Source: Platerodrilus igneus
Lineage: Eukaryota; Arthropoda; Insecta; Coleoptera; Lycidae
Length of the DNA: 64,000 nt
Assembly: GCA_036346225.1 (NCBI GenBank)
Contig: JARFIW010000999.1
Span: forward strand, 8,055,501 to 8,119,500
Reading direction: 5' to 3'
The notes under the pieces were generated by a model. That model searched no databases and had not been told where the DNA came from. It saw only the letters and a list, made by a program, of their open reading frames with translations. The position numbers and the translations under genes were made by a program. The stretch's first letter is position 1, and each line of letters starts with the position of its first letter. This document shows positions 33,301 to 43,679 of the stretch, piece after piece.

Positions 33301-33946
33301 TAAACCACGAAAACCATCAAATGATGCATGATAATTTAACTTGAATACTATATGTAAAATTTCATGTTATATATATAAATAAAGTTGCATGTAATTTAGA
33401 TTGAATACTTTATGTAAAATTTCGTATTATACATAAATGAAGTTGCACTGAAAATTTTTATTTAATATGGTTACAGAATCAAATTTTACTTACTGTTACC
33501 AACGGCCCTTCGACCAAAAAATTTCACGTCATCTACGAGCTGTTCCAACAAAATGGACTATCAAAAATGCCTCTCGGAGATGACATTCTCCTAACAGAAC
33601 TTAATCCGCACGTGCTTCCAACACGAAAAACAGCAAAACATCATTGTTTCTAGGAACAATTCGACCTGCTTTCACCACAGCTGTGTTAGAAGTGTCGTCA
33701 AGCGAGTTGCTGCCCGGCAACACAATCACTTCTCAATTTCTTAAATAGATGGAGCTATAGGAAAGATACTAAATGGAAACTTTTATTTTGTCACCGTGGA
33801 AATTAAATTTTAATTGAATGCTAATACTTTATTGGGCAATAGGTAATATTTAATTAGTGGACTGAATAATATTATTATGCATTATATCGTTTCTTATTAA
33901 ATAAAGGGATTAATTATTTGAACATATAGAAAATAAAATTGCTACA
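30303..33946 (-). repeat. Gypsy 5' LTR, split by insertion
   Basis: Matches the left LTR over its whole length. It is interrupted at 31266-33019 by a Penelope-like composite with a 9-bp duplication ACAAATAAA. Differences from the left LTR include C-to-T at 30655-like positions and a 7-bp deletion near 33926. Confidence 0.9.
31266..33019. mobile_element. Penelope-like composite, nested in Gypsy LTR
   Basis: A 1,754-bp insertion with a 9-bp target duplication ACAAATAAA (31257-31265, 33020-33028). Its ~170-bp end unit (TCATAGTTTTTAAAATTATC, AACGTTTCGATCCATAACC) occurs inverted at the left (31266-31385) and direct at about 32095-32240 and 32855-33019. A longer arm (31385-31560) with GGGACCGACTTTTT and GAAATCAGCTGATTAATTTT is mirrored at 31935-32100 and repeated directly at 32675-32850. 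A ~66-bp unit (TTGGTATCTGACAAGTGTAA) is tandem at 32300-32490 and inverted at 31700-31870. There is no coding frame. Mixed direct and inverted copies are typical of Penelope-like elements. Confidence 0.7.
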
Positions 33947-33984
33947 AGTTTCTTGAAAAGATATAAGTATAAAAATGGAGGATG

Positions 33985-34105
33985 ACTTACCGCTGGCGGC
34001 CGGTTTTCCTTTTTTTTTTAAATTTTTTTTAAACTTCTGCGTCTTTACTCTTATAGTTGAGCGAGGCTGACGTAGGGGTCCTGGTTGAACCTTCATACAA
34101 ACCAA
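33985..34105 (-). other. possible short coding exon
   Basis: From ATG at 34105 on the minus strand the frame reads MVCMKVQPGPLRQPRSTIRV and then a Lys-rich stretch, reaching a donor-like site CCAGCG|GTAAGTCA at about 33985. Length, basic composition and donor would fit a first coding exon of a host gene with the Gypsy insertion in its intron, but no domain is recognised and chance is quite possible. Confidence 0.2.
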
Positions 34106-34779
34106 TCACATGTGCGGGTTTCTACATTCCTGTCTAGCAACAATTGAAGCTGCTTCTCTAGTGCTTGCCTTATGTTTAACGATTGTTTTCTTTATAATAC
34201 TTAAATTTCCATAACTTCATTATTTGTAACTTAAATTTAATATTTTAAAATTATAATTATCTTCATATTTAATGATAGGTAGTTTAATCCTTAAAACTCT
34301 AAACTAAAACAAACAAGAACTTGCGCGTAAAAATATATCTACAACCATTTTAGGTCGATGCTATTACAGAAACTAACTTATGGTACATGTTGACTCCACT
34401 TAACCAATTGTTCGAGTGGCATGTTTTATCAAAAACCTGCAAGCCCAAGATAATACTGGTCTACGGACTACATCTGATACCAAAATGACTTATTCCACGA
34501 GGCAATCTTAGTTATACGAGCATGCGCCGGGAAGGAGGATATTGAAACAAGATACAAACAACTAGAAGTTCACTTTAAGTGTACTTTTGCTATTCTAATG
34601 TAGATGGCGTACTATGTATAAATTTATAATAAAAGGTTTCAATAGAAATGTAACATTTATTGATTAGGTGTATTGAACAGAGTTGTCTATTTGAATAACA
34701 GAATATCGTAATTGTTACAATACAAAGGCATACAAGTAAAATATGTTAACCTCCAAGATCAACATGAAGCTTGTGATAT
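34106..34779. other. no gene seen
   Basis: AT-rich spacer with no recognised repeats or frames. Confidence 0.45.
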
Positions 34780-35285
34780 TTTCTTTGCATCTCCGAATAG
34801 AGAAGTGCACAAACGTTCGTATACCGTGCACATTTGTGCATCTACGATGCACAAACGATTAGCTAAAAAGAAATCCAGAATTTTTTTGGTGAGGGCTGCC
34901 GTTTCTACAGTCTCTCCACTTTATTTTCTCCGTATTGAGATGTGCACAAACGTTCGTATACTGTGCACATTTGTGCTCCTACGATGCGCAAACGATTGAT
35001 TATTAAAAAACGGAATTTTTGGTGGAGGGGCTGTCGTTTCTACAACTCTGCACTTTATTTTTTACGTATCTCCGTATATATATGTGCACAAACGTTCGTC
35101 TACCGTGCACATGTGTGCACCTACGATGCACAAACGATTGGCTATAAAAAATCCGAAATTTGTTTGGTGGGGCGGGGGCTGCCGTTTTCACAGCTCCACT
35201 GTGCACATTTGTGCACATACGATGCATAAACGAATGACGTAGAAAAACGTTCAAATTTTGATCCTAGGGGGGCTGTGGAAATTGA
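34780..35285 (-). repeat. ~125-bp minisatellite, locus 2
   Basis: Inverted copy of the array at 16885-17500, with about four units (TGCACAAACGTTCGTATACC, GGGCTGCCGTTTCTACAG). It ends with the same terminal sequence GGGGGCTGTGGAAATTGAC followed by CACCAAGC, as at the start of locus 1. Sharing a defined end suggests that the array is part of a mobile unit rather than a local satellite. Confidence 0.85.
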
Positions 35286-37730
35286 CTTTCACCAAGCTAT
35301 ATTTTTATCTGGCTCATCTTGTTACAAGCTGTAAAACTGTTGTAAAGTATGCTTGTTGAGCGAATCCAAAACTGACTAATGATTTTATAACTATTCTTAC
35401 TAATTATGTTAAGTAGTTATTATATTATGTACAATTATTAGACGGATAACTTAATGAATTTGTTCCCTCCAGTTATGTATCCTGAGTAGTAGAATAGGGC
35501 TTACGATCAAAGAGGCCAACGAGGACACTTAAATAAAACTCTCGAGAAAGAACCACAAGTTCCTTCGCGGCAACGCTGTTTATAAATTAATATTTGTTCT
35601 TATATCTAATGTAATTCATTTTTTCGTTAACTATTCATGTGATTCAAGTTTTATTGCACATACTATTCAAATTACAATCTATGCTCATTCATAGAAGTCT
35701 AATTTGATGATAAGCGAGAGAAAATGATGATTTCTAAACAAATTATTTATAAAAATCGAAGTGAGGGTAGAAAACAACGATTGCATATATTTTCGACTAG
35801 AATAATAAATATTTAGTGATTACACATATAGATACGAGATAACAAAGTTTATAGCTCTATTAATAGTTAAAAGATTTAATCATCATTTCTTGAAAAAGAG
35901 TCATGCTATTCTGAAATAAGATACAAATAGGTGATATATAGCACCGAGGAATTTATGAACCTTGTAATTTAATCTAAATTGTTTTATATCTGTACTGCAA
36001 GTATTCTATTGATACATTTAAAATGACGAATGTTATATGCATTGAATATGTGTCATACTCAGAATAAATAGTAAATAAATTAATAAAAATCAATACAAAT
36101 AATTTATAACCTATCCACAAATAGGTATATTCATTTTGTTTGTATATTAATTTGCCAAGAATGTTAATATTTGTTTTGTCATTTAAGGTGCTTATTAGAT
36201 AAAATCAAATCACTTATTACGTAATTTATGGATGATTCGGCAGTTGAATTCTATTGCACAAGAATAAAATAACGCAGAGATATATTATTGGTAAATTTAC
36301 CGAGAAAATCCTTTTCCTTTTATTTCTTTTAGGATCATTAAAACACAAATTTTAGTAATTGTTAAAAACCCTAAATATTGCAAAATAATTAAAAAATTAC
36401 TTAAGTAAATGTTACATTTAAAAAAAAACAAACTATGATTGTTTAAATACTCATTCATTTTGTTGATTCAACACCCTGAGATATTCTAAATTTCAAAAAT
36501 TAACTAAAGATTAATGTAATTAATCTGACTTTCGTTATTTTTAGTACCAAACAATCAAATTTATTTCTTTTCTGTTACAAACCTTTGTAATTATCACAAC
36601 GAATAGGAAATCATCTAAATCAGTTGTCACTGAGTTGTTTATTCTTAAACGACTAAAATATTGATTATACGCTAAAGGCAGCAGATACAACAAAAATAAC
36701 TTGCCAAATTTCTGTCCGTAAAACAATACCTGGATTCCATGTTAAGGTATAAACAAGACAGTAAATTCAAAATTTGTAACACAAAAAGGGACCGATAAAC
36801 ACGTAGTGTTCACGACACAAATGACACTATTCATTATGCGCAAACAAGTGCACAAAAAGAAATTTAATTGAGTAGTCAATGGATTCTTCACGTTCAATAT
36901 TATTATTGTTAATGTATCTTTAGGCTGGGCACGTGGTAGAAATATGGCCGTCACTACAAAATTTAGGCAAGAATTAATAGTGTACATTTCAATACTCTTA
37001 ACTTTGTGCTGTTAAAATGCTTTATTCGCAGTCTATATCGATATGAACAATTTGAAAACTTTGCTTGATGATAGTTGTATCCGTATTCGATAATTTTTAG
37101 TTTAACAATAAATCGTTTAAAAAGTTTTTGTGTGGTGGATGTGAAATTTGACTAATTTGTCTTATCAATGCACAAGAATGACACACTCTACTTATATGTT
37201 ACAGGCCAATTTGACATTATTATTTATCAAATGATGTTTAATGCGCGAGGGGACTGATAATTTTATATATCGACTTACCTCCGCGTATTCTATTGTTCTA
37301 AGTGTCGTTCCTACTCTTGAATGAAGTGGACTGTATGGCGATTTATTGGGCGTGTTACGTACACACTATCACTGTGTTTTTTAGGGATTTATCGATAAAA
37401 TCACATTCGGAGACGACTTCACTCACTTTACCGAACGAACAACCATTTGTTTTCGATACCCATGAACAAGTGTCTATCACTACCCCTTTAGTCCAACTTA
37501 ATTTCCATCGGCACAAAAGAGGTTGATTACAAGATAAAACAGGACAAGGGATGACAGCTTTACTATTTGAGTTACAACTACGAATTTACAACGACTTAAA
37601 TTAAACACGAAAACGTGCGACAAAGAGACTAAATATCCCACCTACCAAAATAGTATGAACTAACTTATTTTATATTTAAAAGTAATTAGAGCTATTAACT
37701 AAGAAACCTAAACTGACAAACTTCTATAAG

Positions 37731-37735
<5 letters not shown>
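35286..37735. other. no gene seen
   Basis: 2.4 kb of AT-rich sequence. Short open frames (36541-36726, 36742-36987, 37302-37526) have no recognisable domains and unbiased composition. No terminal repeats found. Confidence 0.45.
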
Positions 37736-37775
<40 letters not shown>

Positions 37776-37820
37776 GAATGAAATTTATTGGCAAGTGACT
37801 CAATATTAGCCACAAGGGCT

Positions 37821-37865
37821 TCCTGTCGACACGTTTCGCCCTAATTGGGGCTCATCAGGACAGGA
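37821..37865 (-). ncRNA. hammerhead ribozyme, type I, minimal
   Basis: 45 nt on the minus strand. Stem I is TCCTGTC paired with GACAGGA (7 bp, perfect). The core CTGATGA is followed by stem II GCCC-CAATTA-GGGC, then GAAA. Stem III is minimal (C-G plus the conserved A-U) around a 2-nt loop. GTC precedes the predicted cleavage site, after the C. All invariant core residues are present, so this copy should be able to self-cleave, probably best as a dimer as known for Penelope-like hammerheads. Confidence 0.88.
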
Positions 37866-38247
37866 GTAGCAAAGATTCAATATGTAACACAAACACATTA
37901 TGGGAAGCACAGCATCACCTAGACCACAATTTGTGCCTTCGTGCTGTTTCACCTGACTTTGCAGGTTTTATCAACAGTCGGCACGGAGGAGATCCGGTTC
38001 AACTGCTTTTTTCCATAGTTAAAGATTATAATTATAAAGAATAAGTAAATTTAATGAGTCTTAAAATAATATTAAAGAATGAAATTTATTGGCAAGTGAC
38101 TCAATATTAGCCACAAGGATCTCCTCCGTGCCGACTGTTGATAAAAACCTGCAAAATCAGGTGAAACAGCACCAAGGCACAAATTCTGGGCTAGGTGATG
38201 CTGTACTTCCCATAATATGTTCGTGTTTCATATTACATCTTTGCTAC

Positions 38248-38292
38248 TCCTGTCCTGATGAGCCCCAATTAGGGCGAAACGCGTCAACAGGA
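38248..38292 (+). ncRNA. hammerhead ribozyme, type I, minimal
   Basis: Same 45-nt design on the plus strand. TCCTGTC and AACAGGA form stem I with 6 pairs, because the pair next to the cleavage site is A/C instead of G-C. CTGATGA, stem II, GAAA and CGCGTC follow. The core is intact; the single mismatch may weaken cleavage. Confidence 0.85.
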
Positions 38293-38374
38293 TACCTTTG
38301 TAGCTAATATTGAGTCACTTGCCAATAAATTTCATTCTTTAATATTATTTTAAGACTCATTAAATTTACTTATT

Positions 38375-38408
<34 letters not shown>

Positions 38409-38588
38409 CATTGCTATGATATGCCCCTCAATTGGGCGTTATTAATTGATATGTAATATTTATTTTTCTATGATATTTACTTTAGGATTTTACCCCGACT
38501 AGCTCATTGAATAAATCTTATTTTAACCTTTAAATGGATTCAAATAAAGCAGTTCAAAAACACACAATATAATAATTGATAATATGTA

Positions 38589-41044
38589 CAGTGTGTCCCA
38601 AATTGGATGTATTAAATGGGTAACTTAGTTGTTATTAAAGATACAATAAAACTGTGTGCGCAGTCATGTGTCAACTTTTTGAGATCAATTCAATGGTGAA
38701 ATCACAAATGAGCGATCTTCTTTTGTTTTCGAGTTATAGCCAAAAATTGATATTTTTTACAATTCAATTCATTCTCATAACTCGTTTGTTTGCAAAAATA
38801 TCCAAAAATACTGTAGAAGTCTTTTATACGGTTTTTTATGTAGAATACAGTTGCGTACGCAAATATTTAATATTTATAATACTTTTGAGGTTATAATATA
38901 AACTTGCATTTTTTAAATGGAAACCACAATCGGTTGTCCTTTATTTAAAAGCTCTTTTGACAGCTTTTCAAAATATATAGTTTAGTATAATTATTTTTCA
39001 AATGGCCGATTTATTCCATGTTTTGGTATAATAAAATAATTTATTATATTGGTAATCTATAGTTGGCCGCGAAACAAAAGGTAAACAAAAACAAGAGTTT
39101 ATTATTGTACCACACCACTCTAAACAACAAAGTTTGAAAGTGAAGAATACAATATCATAACTACTATATTACAAAATTAATATAACAATCAAATTAAAAT
39201 TATCCTTCCTATCCACATTTAAACAGTCTATAATCCATATATGGATACACAAAACAAATACCACACACCCATACCCTCACACACACACACACAAGCACGC
39301 GCCCACCATGGCCACAAACCACACACACCCTACCACACACCCTGACACATAATATATATAAAACACTAGAACACAGATGGGAATACTACAATAGTTTTAT
39401 TTACTGATAATTCAGAGATATTCTTCAAACTGGCCTCCATTCTCTCTTAAACAAAGTTCGCATCGTTTTATTAAGGACTTAATAGAATTTAATAAATAAA
39501 CCGCCTTAACTTTACGAAATGCTGCTTCAATTGAATTCCGCAACTCTTCAATACTATGGTTCTGGGTTTTATAGATTTCCTTTTCAAAAATTCCACAAGA
39601 AATAGTCCAATATCGACAAGTCAGAGATCTAGGCGGCCACTGAACAGGTCTAAACGTACCCATCCATTTATTAGTTTTTATTTAAATAATCACGAGTAAT
39701 TATAGCGTTGTGCGGAGGTGCACCATCTTGTTGGAACCACACTTTTTGTCTTTTTTGAGAGGCATGTCCTCCAGTAACCAAAAAAATTTCAATATAGCGA
39801 CAAGCTGAATGATTGTTTTCAAAAAATGGTATTGAAATTTGCCAAAAATGTAGCAACAAATATTCAAACCATAACGGCTTTGTTGACGCCTCGTATGTTT
39901 GATAGGTATTTTCATTCGATCAGGTGCTTCATCAGACCATATAATGTTATTTCCAAAATTGTTAGTACCAGCACATTTACGAAGATACCATTGACAAAAT
40001 CGCCTTCTTTTTGAAAATCGTCGGAAACAAACTATGTATAATTTTAATTTTATAGGGTCGATATTTATTACGCTTCAATATTCTTGAAGCTGCTGATTTA
40101 GAAACACCCATTCCCTTTCAATTTTCCTACATAAATGTTCTTGGGTTTGTTTCCACATGCTATGGTTGAAACAGTAGTTTTTAATTAAAACTGCATACTG
40201 TTTCGTTCTAGGTTTTAAAGCACCAAACTTTGTAAATTACTATCTATCCTTTTAAACATGTTAATATTAGGTTGTTGTCTTTCAGGTACCTTATTATTTA
40301 CAAACGACATAGTAATATTATTTGCTATTAGTTACACAATTACCTGTTAAAATATAAAGTTTTTACTGATAGAGGAATTCTCGCAGACTCAATAAATGCA
40401 ACTAGCATATCGTATTTTTCGTAATTTTCAAATTTTGCCATTTAGTAACAGACTGATTCTAACAATACAACTTATTACATGTGCAATAGATATGATTGAA
40501 GCTCGTTGACGTTTGTTATACAAACAATTGTCGTTTTTTGTTTACCTTCTGTTTCGCGGCCAACTATTTATTACCAATATAATAAATTATTTTATTATAC
40601 CAAAAACATGGAATAAATCGGCCATTTGAAAAAATAATTATATTAAACTATATATTTTTGAAAAGCTGTCAAAAAGAGCTTTTAAACAAAGTGACAACCA
40701 ATTGTGGTTTCCATTTAAAAAAAATGCAAGTTTATATTATAACCTCAAAAGTATTATAAATATTAAATATTTGCGTACGCCACTGTATTTTACGTAAAAA
40801 ACCGTATAAAAAACTATTACTGTATTTTTGGATATTTTTGCAACCAAACGAGTTATAGGAATTAATAGAATTGTTAAAAATATCAATTTTTGGCTATAAC
40901 TTGACAACAAAAGAAGATCGCTCATTTGTGATTTCACCATTGAATTGATCTCAAAATGTTGGCCCATGACTGCGCACACAGTTTTATTGTATCTTTAATA
41001 ACAACTAAGTTACCCATTTAATACATCCAATTTGGGACACACTG
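38589..41044 (-). mobile_element. Tc1/mariner-type element, ~0.5-kb TIRs
   Basis: Starts CAGTGTGTCCCAAATTGG and ends with the inverse complement, with TA on both sides (38587-38588, 41045-41046). The terminal inverted repeats are about 510 bp each (38589 to ~39100 and ~40530 to 41044), differing at scattered positions. They enclose a decayed minus-strand transposase. A CA-rich stretch (39250-39350) lies between left TIR and coding sequence. Such long TIRs are unusual for mariner but known in some Tc1/mariner groups; 59644-62394 has the same design. Confidence 0.9.
39406..40310 (-). pseudogene. Tc1/mariner-type transposase, decayed
   Basis: Catalytic motifs in several frames: WSDEAPDRM near 39925 (first Asp), VWFQQDGAPPHNAI at 39700-39760 (second Asp) and SDLSILDYFLW near 39600 in another frame (third). 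The C-terminus ENGGQFEEYL ends at 39412. SIEELRNSIEAAFRKV and SIKSLIKRCELCLREN are the usual C-terminal segments. The N-terminal part to about 40310 is full of stops. Confidence 0.85.
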
Positions 41045-41046
41045 TA

Positions 41047-41464
41047 CAATTCGGTGTAAACTCAAAATTTTCTCTTGTATAAAATATTTACATTTACCAA
41101 ATTTATGCTTTCCTGAAAGCGTGCAAAAATATCTTTTAATTACTTTCAAGCACCTTCGAACGTTCCTAGATGCTTTTCCTTGTTTTCATATTTTTCAAAT
41201 GATCTTTTTGATAACTCTTACAAATACACAATGTATACCAAATATTAAATTTGAAACAGTCTTTCAATAATAAAATGTTTATAAATGGCTAATCTGAAAT
41301 GGTCTCTGGAATTCCTTCATAGTCTGTGGTTTGCATCCCTTGTTGTGTCCGCTTTACTTATTGGCCAGAATTATCCACTTTTGATCTCTAGTATTATTAG
41401 ATTTGCATTAAGGCTTAGATCTCGACATGAACATCGACTTAATAAAAGTTGTATTAACAAAATT
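41047..41464. other. no gene seen
   Basis: AT-rich sequence after the long-TIR element. The open frame 41285-41506 has a hydrophobic start but no recognised domain, and its end lies in the minisatellite. Confidence 0.4.
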
Positions 41465-41612
41465 GCCGTTCCAATAAAATGGCATCGGCAAAAGCCATTC
41501 CAATAATAGAATCGCCTCCAATAAAAACCATCCCAATAAAAGAATCGCCTCCAAAAAGCCGTCCCAATATAAGAATCGCCTCCAAAAATCCGTCCCAATA
41601 TAAGAAGCCCTG
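41465..41612. repeat. ~30-36-bp minisatellite
   Basis: Four to five imperfect units of the type CCAATAAAAGAATCGCCTCC plus AAAAAGCCGTC. It gives low-complexity frames on both strands (Gly/Trp/Phe-rich on the minus strand), which I take as repeat artefacts. Confidence 0.85.
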
Positions 41613-42190
41613 TTTTGTTAAATATTAGAAATATATTTTATTAATTGTTTAACTTACGTCTATTTGTAGATCGGCTTATTTTTCGTTGCACAAATTTTTG
41701 CACTTTCAAATTTCATTTGTACTTAGTTCAATTTTACTAATTAATTACGTAAACTTTTACGGCATTCGAGCATTCTAATAATGGCGTATTAAGATGCGTT
41801 TGCATAATAATTACGTTGATATTTTCGATGCAATTATTAAATATTTGGAGTGCCAATTTATTTGTGTTTTCCGGTAATTTATTTTGATGCAATTAGTTGC
41901 TTCTAAAATCGTATCTTTACTTGTAAATTATACTTAAATATATTTATACGACGCACACATTACTATTCTGATTAAATGGTATCGTATTATTACTAAAGGA
42001 GCTTCTTTCTTATGCATTTAATCACATATCTTTTATATTTAGCATCCTCGCAATTGACTTTTTGTAGAATAGTCGATTTACTCCTATAATTGATGGAATT
42101 ATTTGTCTTAAGGTTAAAGTTATTCATATCTATTCTACGACCCATATGACTCTATCTACCCTTAAACTACCCTATTATCATAGCTATATA
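41613..42190. other. no gene seen
   Basis: AT-rich, non-coding, with no repeat recognised. Confidence 0.45.
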
Positions 42191-42192
42191 TA

Positions 42193-43679
42193 CAGGGTGT
42201 CCGAAAAATACGTGTGCAGCGTAAGAACAGAGATTCTTTGGCTCGAAATAGATCGATTTGAACCAACTTACTTATTATACAAGTTGCTTCATTTAGCCGC
42301 TAGAAGGCTTCAAAAATCGTGAAAAATATTTGATATTTTAAAATAACTCGAAAACGCGTCGATAGATTTTGATCATTTTTGGGATGCGAGTTTCTACTTT
42401 CAATTGACATTTTTTGGTGGTGTACGCAATAATTTTAAAAGCATAGGAGTATCCCAAAAATGATGTATTGTATAAATATCCGACCATTACTTTTTTCCTG
42501 TTTATGCAATGACTACCATTTTTTTTAATGAGTAGCCAACTTAATTTGGAAACTTTTTGTCTCGTGTAAAATTTTGATTAGACGAGCGGTTTGACAGAAA
42601 AAAATAATTTCAAATGTCTGCATACTTTTGTCATCATTGCTGCATTAACTGTAAAACGGGACAAATAAATGAACATAATATAGTAGTAGGCTTTGCTTTT
42701 GATTTGTTATTTAATTTGAATATTATGTAACCTCAGTTTGCTTGTCAAGTCGTGAATTTCTGCTTAATTCAATAAAGTTTGCATCTTTCATCTTACATTA
42801 TGAGTACTTACACAAACAACGAACAGGTGGATATGCTTTTGATTTTCGGATTTTGTCAAGGCAATGGTCGTGAAAGCGTCAGAGTCTATAGGGAAAGATT
42901 TCCTAATCGCTGAATTCCAAACCACCGAACATTCGCAAATATTAAAAGACGTTTTCGTGAATATGGTAGCTTTCAGTCAAGAAATGCGGATTGAGGACGT
43001 GAACGTACCACAAGAACTGCGGATCTGGAGGAACAAATTTTGGATAGAGTTGAAGAAGACCCAAAAATAAGCACCAGACGCTTAGGACTTGAACTACAAG
43101 TTCCTAAAAGTATTGTTCATGACGTTTTAAAGGAACAGTTATTACACCCATACCACGTTCAACAGGTACAAGACCTTTTGCCTATCGATCCTGAGAGGCG
43201 TCTAGCTTTCTGTCAATTTATTCAAGATCAGAGAATTCAAGATGCAAATTTCAGTCGCAAAATTTTATTTACAGACGAAGCTTCTTTTATAATATTTTAT
43301 AATATCTGGTATTACTAACATACATAATGAATATGTTTACGCTATAGAAAATCCTCATGCAACTAAAGTGACTCACTATCAACATGAATTTAAGATTAAT
43401 GTCTGGGCTGGAGTTATTGATAATTTTATTATCGGTCCTGTTGTGATACCAAATCGATTAAACGGAGACAATTACTTCAACTTTTTACAACAAACATTGC
43501 CGAATTTATTGGAAGATCTGCCATTGTTACTTCGCCAAGACATGTGGTTCATGCACGATGGTGCTCCTCCCCACTTTACTCTAGCTGTTCGACAACATTT
43601 ACACGAAAAATATCCGGATCGATGGATCGGAAGGGGATATGATGCTCCTACAAATTGGCTAGCACTATCGCCGGACTTC
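42193..43679 (+). mobile_element. mariner-type element, 3'-truncated
   Basis: Left end CAGGGTGTCCGAAAAATACG preceded by TA (42191-42192), the typical terminus of one Tc1/mariner group. The 5' noncoding part is long (about 600 bp). The transposase runs to 43679, where sequence of an APE-type non-LTR 3' region begins abruptly. The right TIR and the last catalytic part are missing. Confidence 0.8.
42800..43679 (+). pseudogene. mariner-type transposase, truncated
   Basis: Starts at ATG 42800 (MSTYTNNEQVDMLLIFGFCQ). The HTH region continues through frameshifts near 42865 and 43040 to DPKISTRRLGLELQVPKSIV and RRLAFCQFIQDQ. First catalytic motif ILFTDEASF (about 43262-43288). After a short disrupted piece, 43368-43733 gives HEFKINVWAGVIDNFIIGP and WFMHDGAPPHFTLAVRQHL (second Asp). 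The third motif is damaged (NWLALSPDF) exactly at the junction with the non-LTR fragment; the frame then reads through into foreign codons. Confidence 0.87.

Larger units (their letters stand above)
24805..33946 (-). mobile_element. Gypsy LTR retrotransposon, internally deleted
   Basis: Two LTRs (24805-26690 and 30303-33946, the second interrupted) bound a 3.6-kb internal region, and the whole is flanked by a perfect 4-bp duplication AGTT (24801-24804, 33947-33950). On the minus strand a primer-binding site follows the 5' LTR and a purine-rich tract precedes the 3' LTR. Coding remnants are the RNase H end, the integrase zinc finger and a long integrase frame. Gag, protease and RT are absent. 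By eye the two LTRs differ at about 20 positions in ~1,880, so the insertion is young relative to its damage. Confidence 0.93.
37736..38406. mobile_element. Penelope-like fold-back repeat
   Basis: Bounded by (TA)n runs (37736-37771 and 38379-38406). The segment TTAAAGAATGAAATTTATTG... occurs at 37771 and again at 38071, and inverted at 38325-38343. Two hammerhead ribozyme motifs lie in opposite orientation (37821-37865 minus, 38248-38292 plus). The block GATCTCCTCCGTGCCGACTG at 38126 is the inverse complement of 37978-37995. Hammerheads in terminal repeats are known from Penelope-like elements. No polymerase frame is present, so this is a stranded terminal repeat pair. Confidence 0.78.

Noticed and set aside
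37302..37526. 74-residue plus-strand frame
   Set aside because: No domain and no start or splice context beyond an ATG; likely chance.
41371..41598. Gly/Trp/Phe-rich minus-strand frame
   Set aside because: Produced by the ~30-36-bp minisatellite; the repeat explains the composition.
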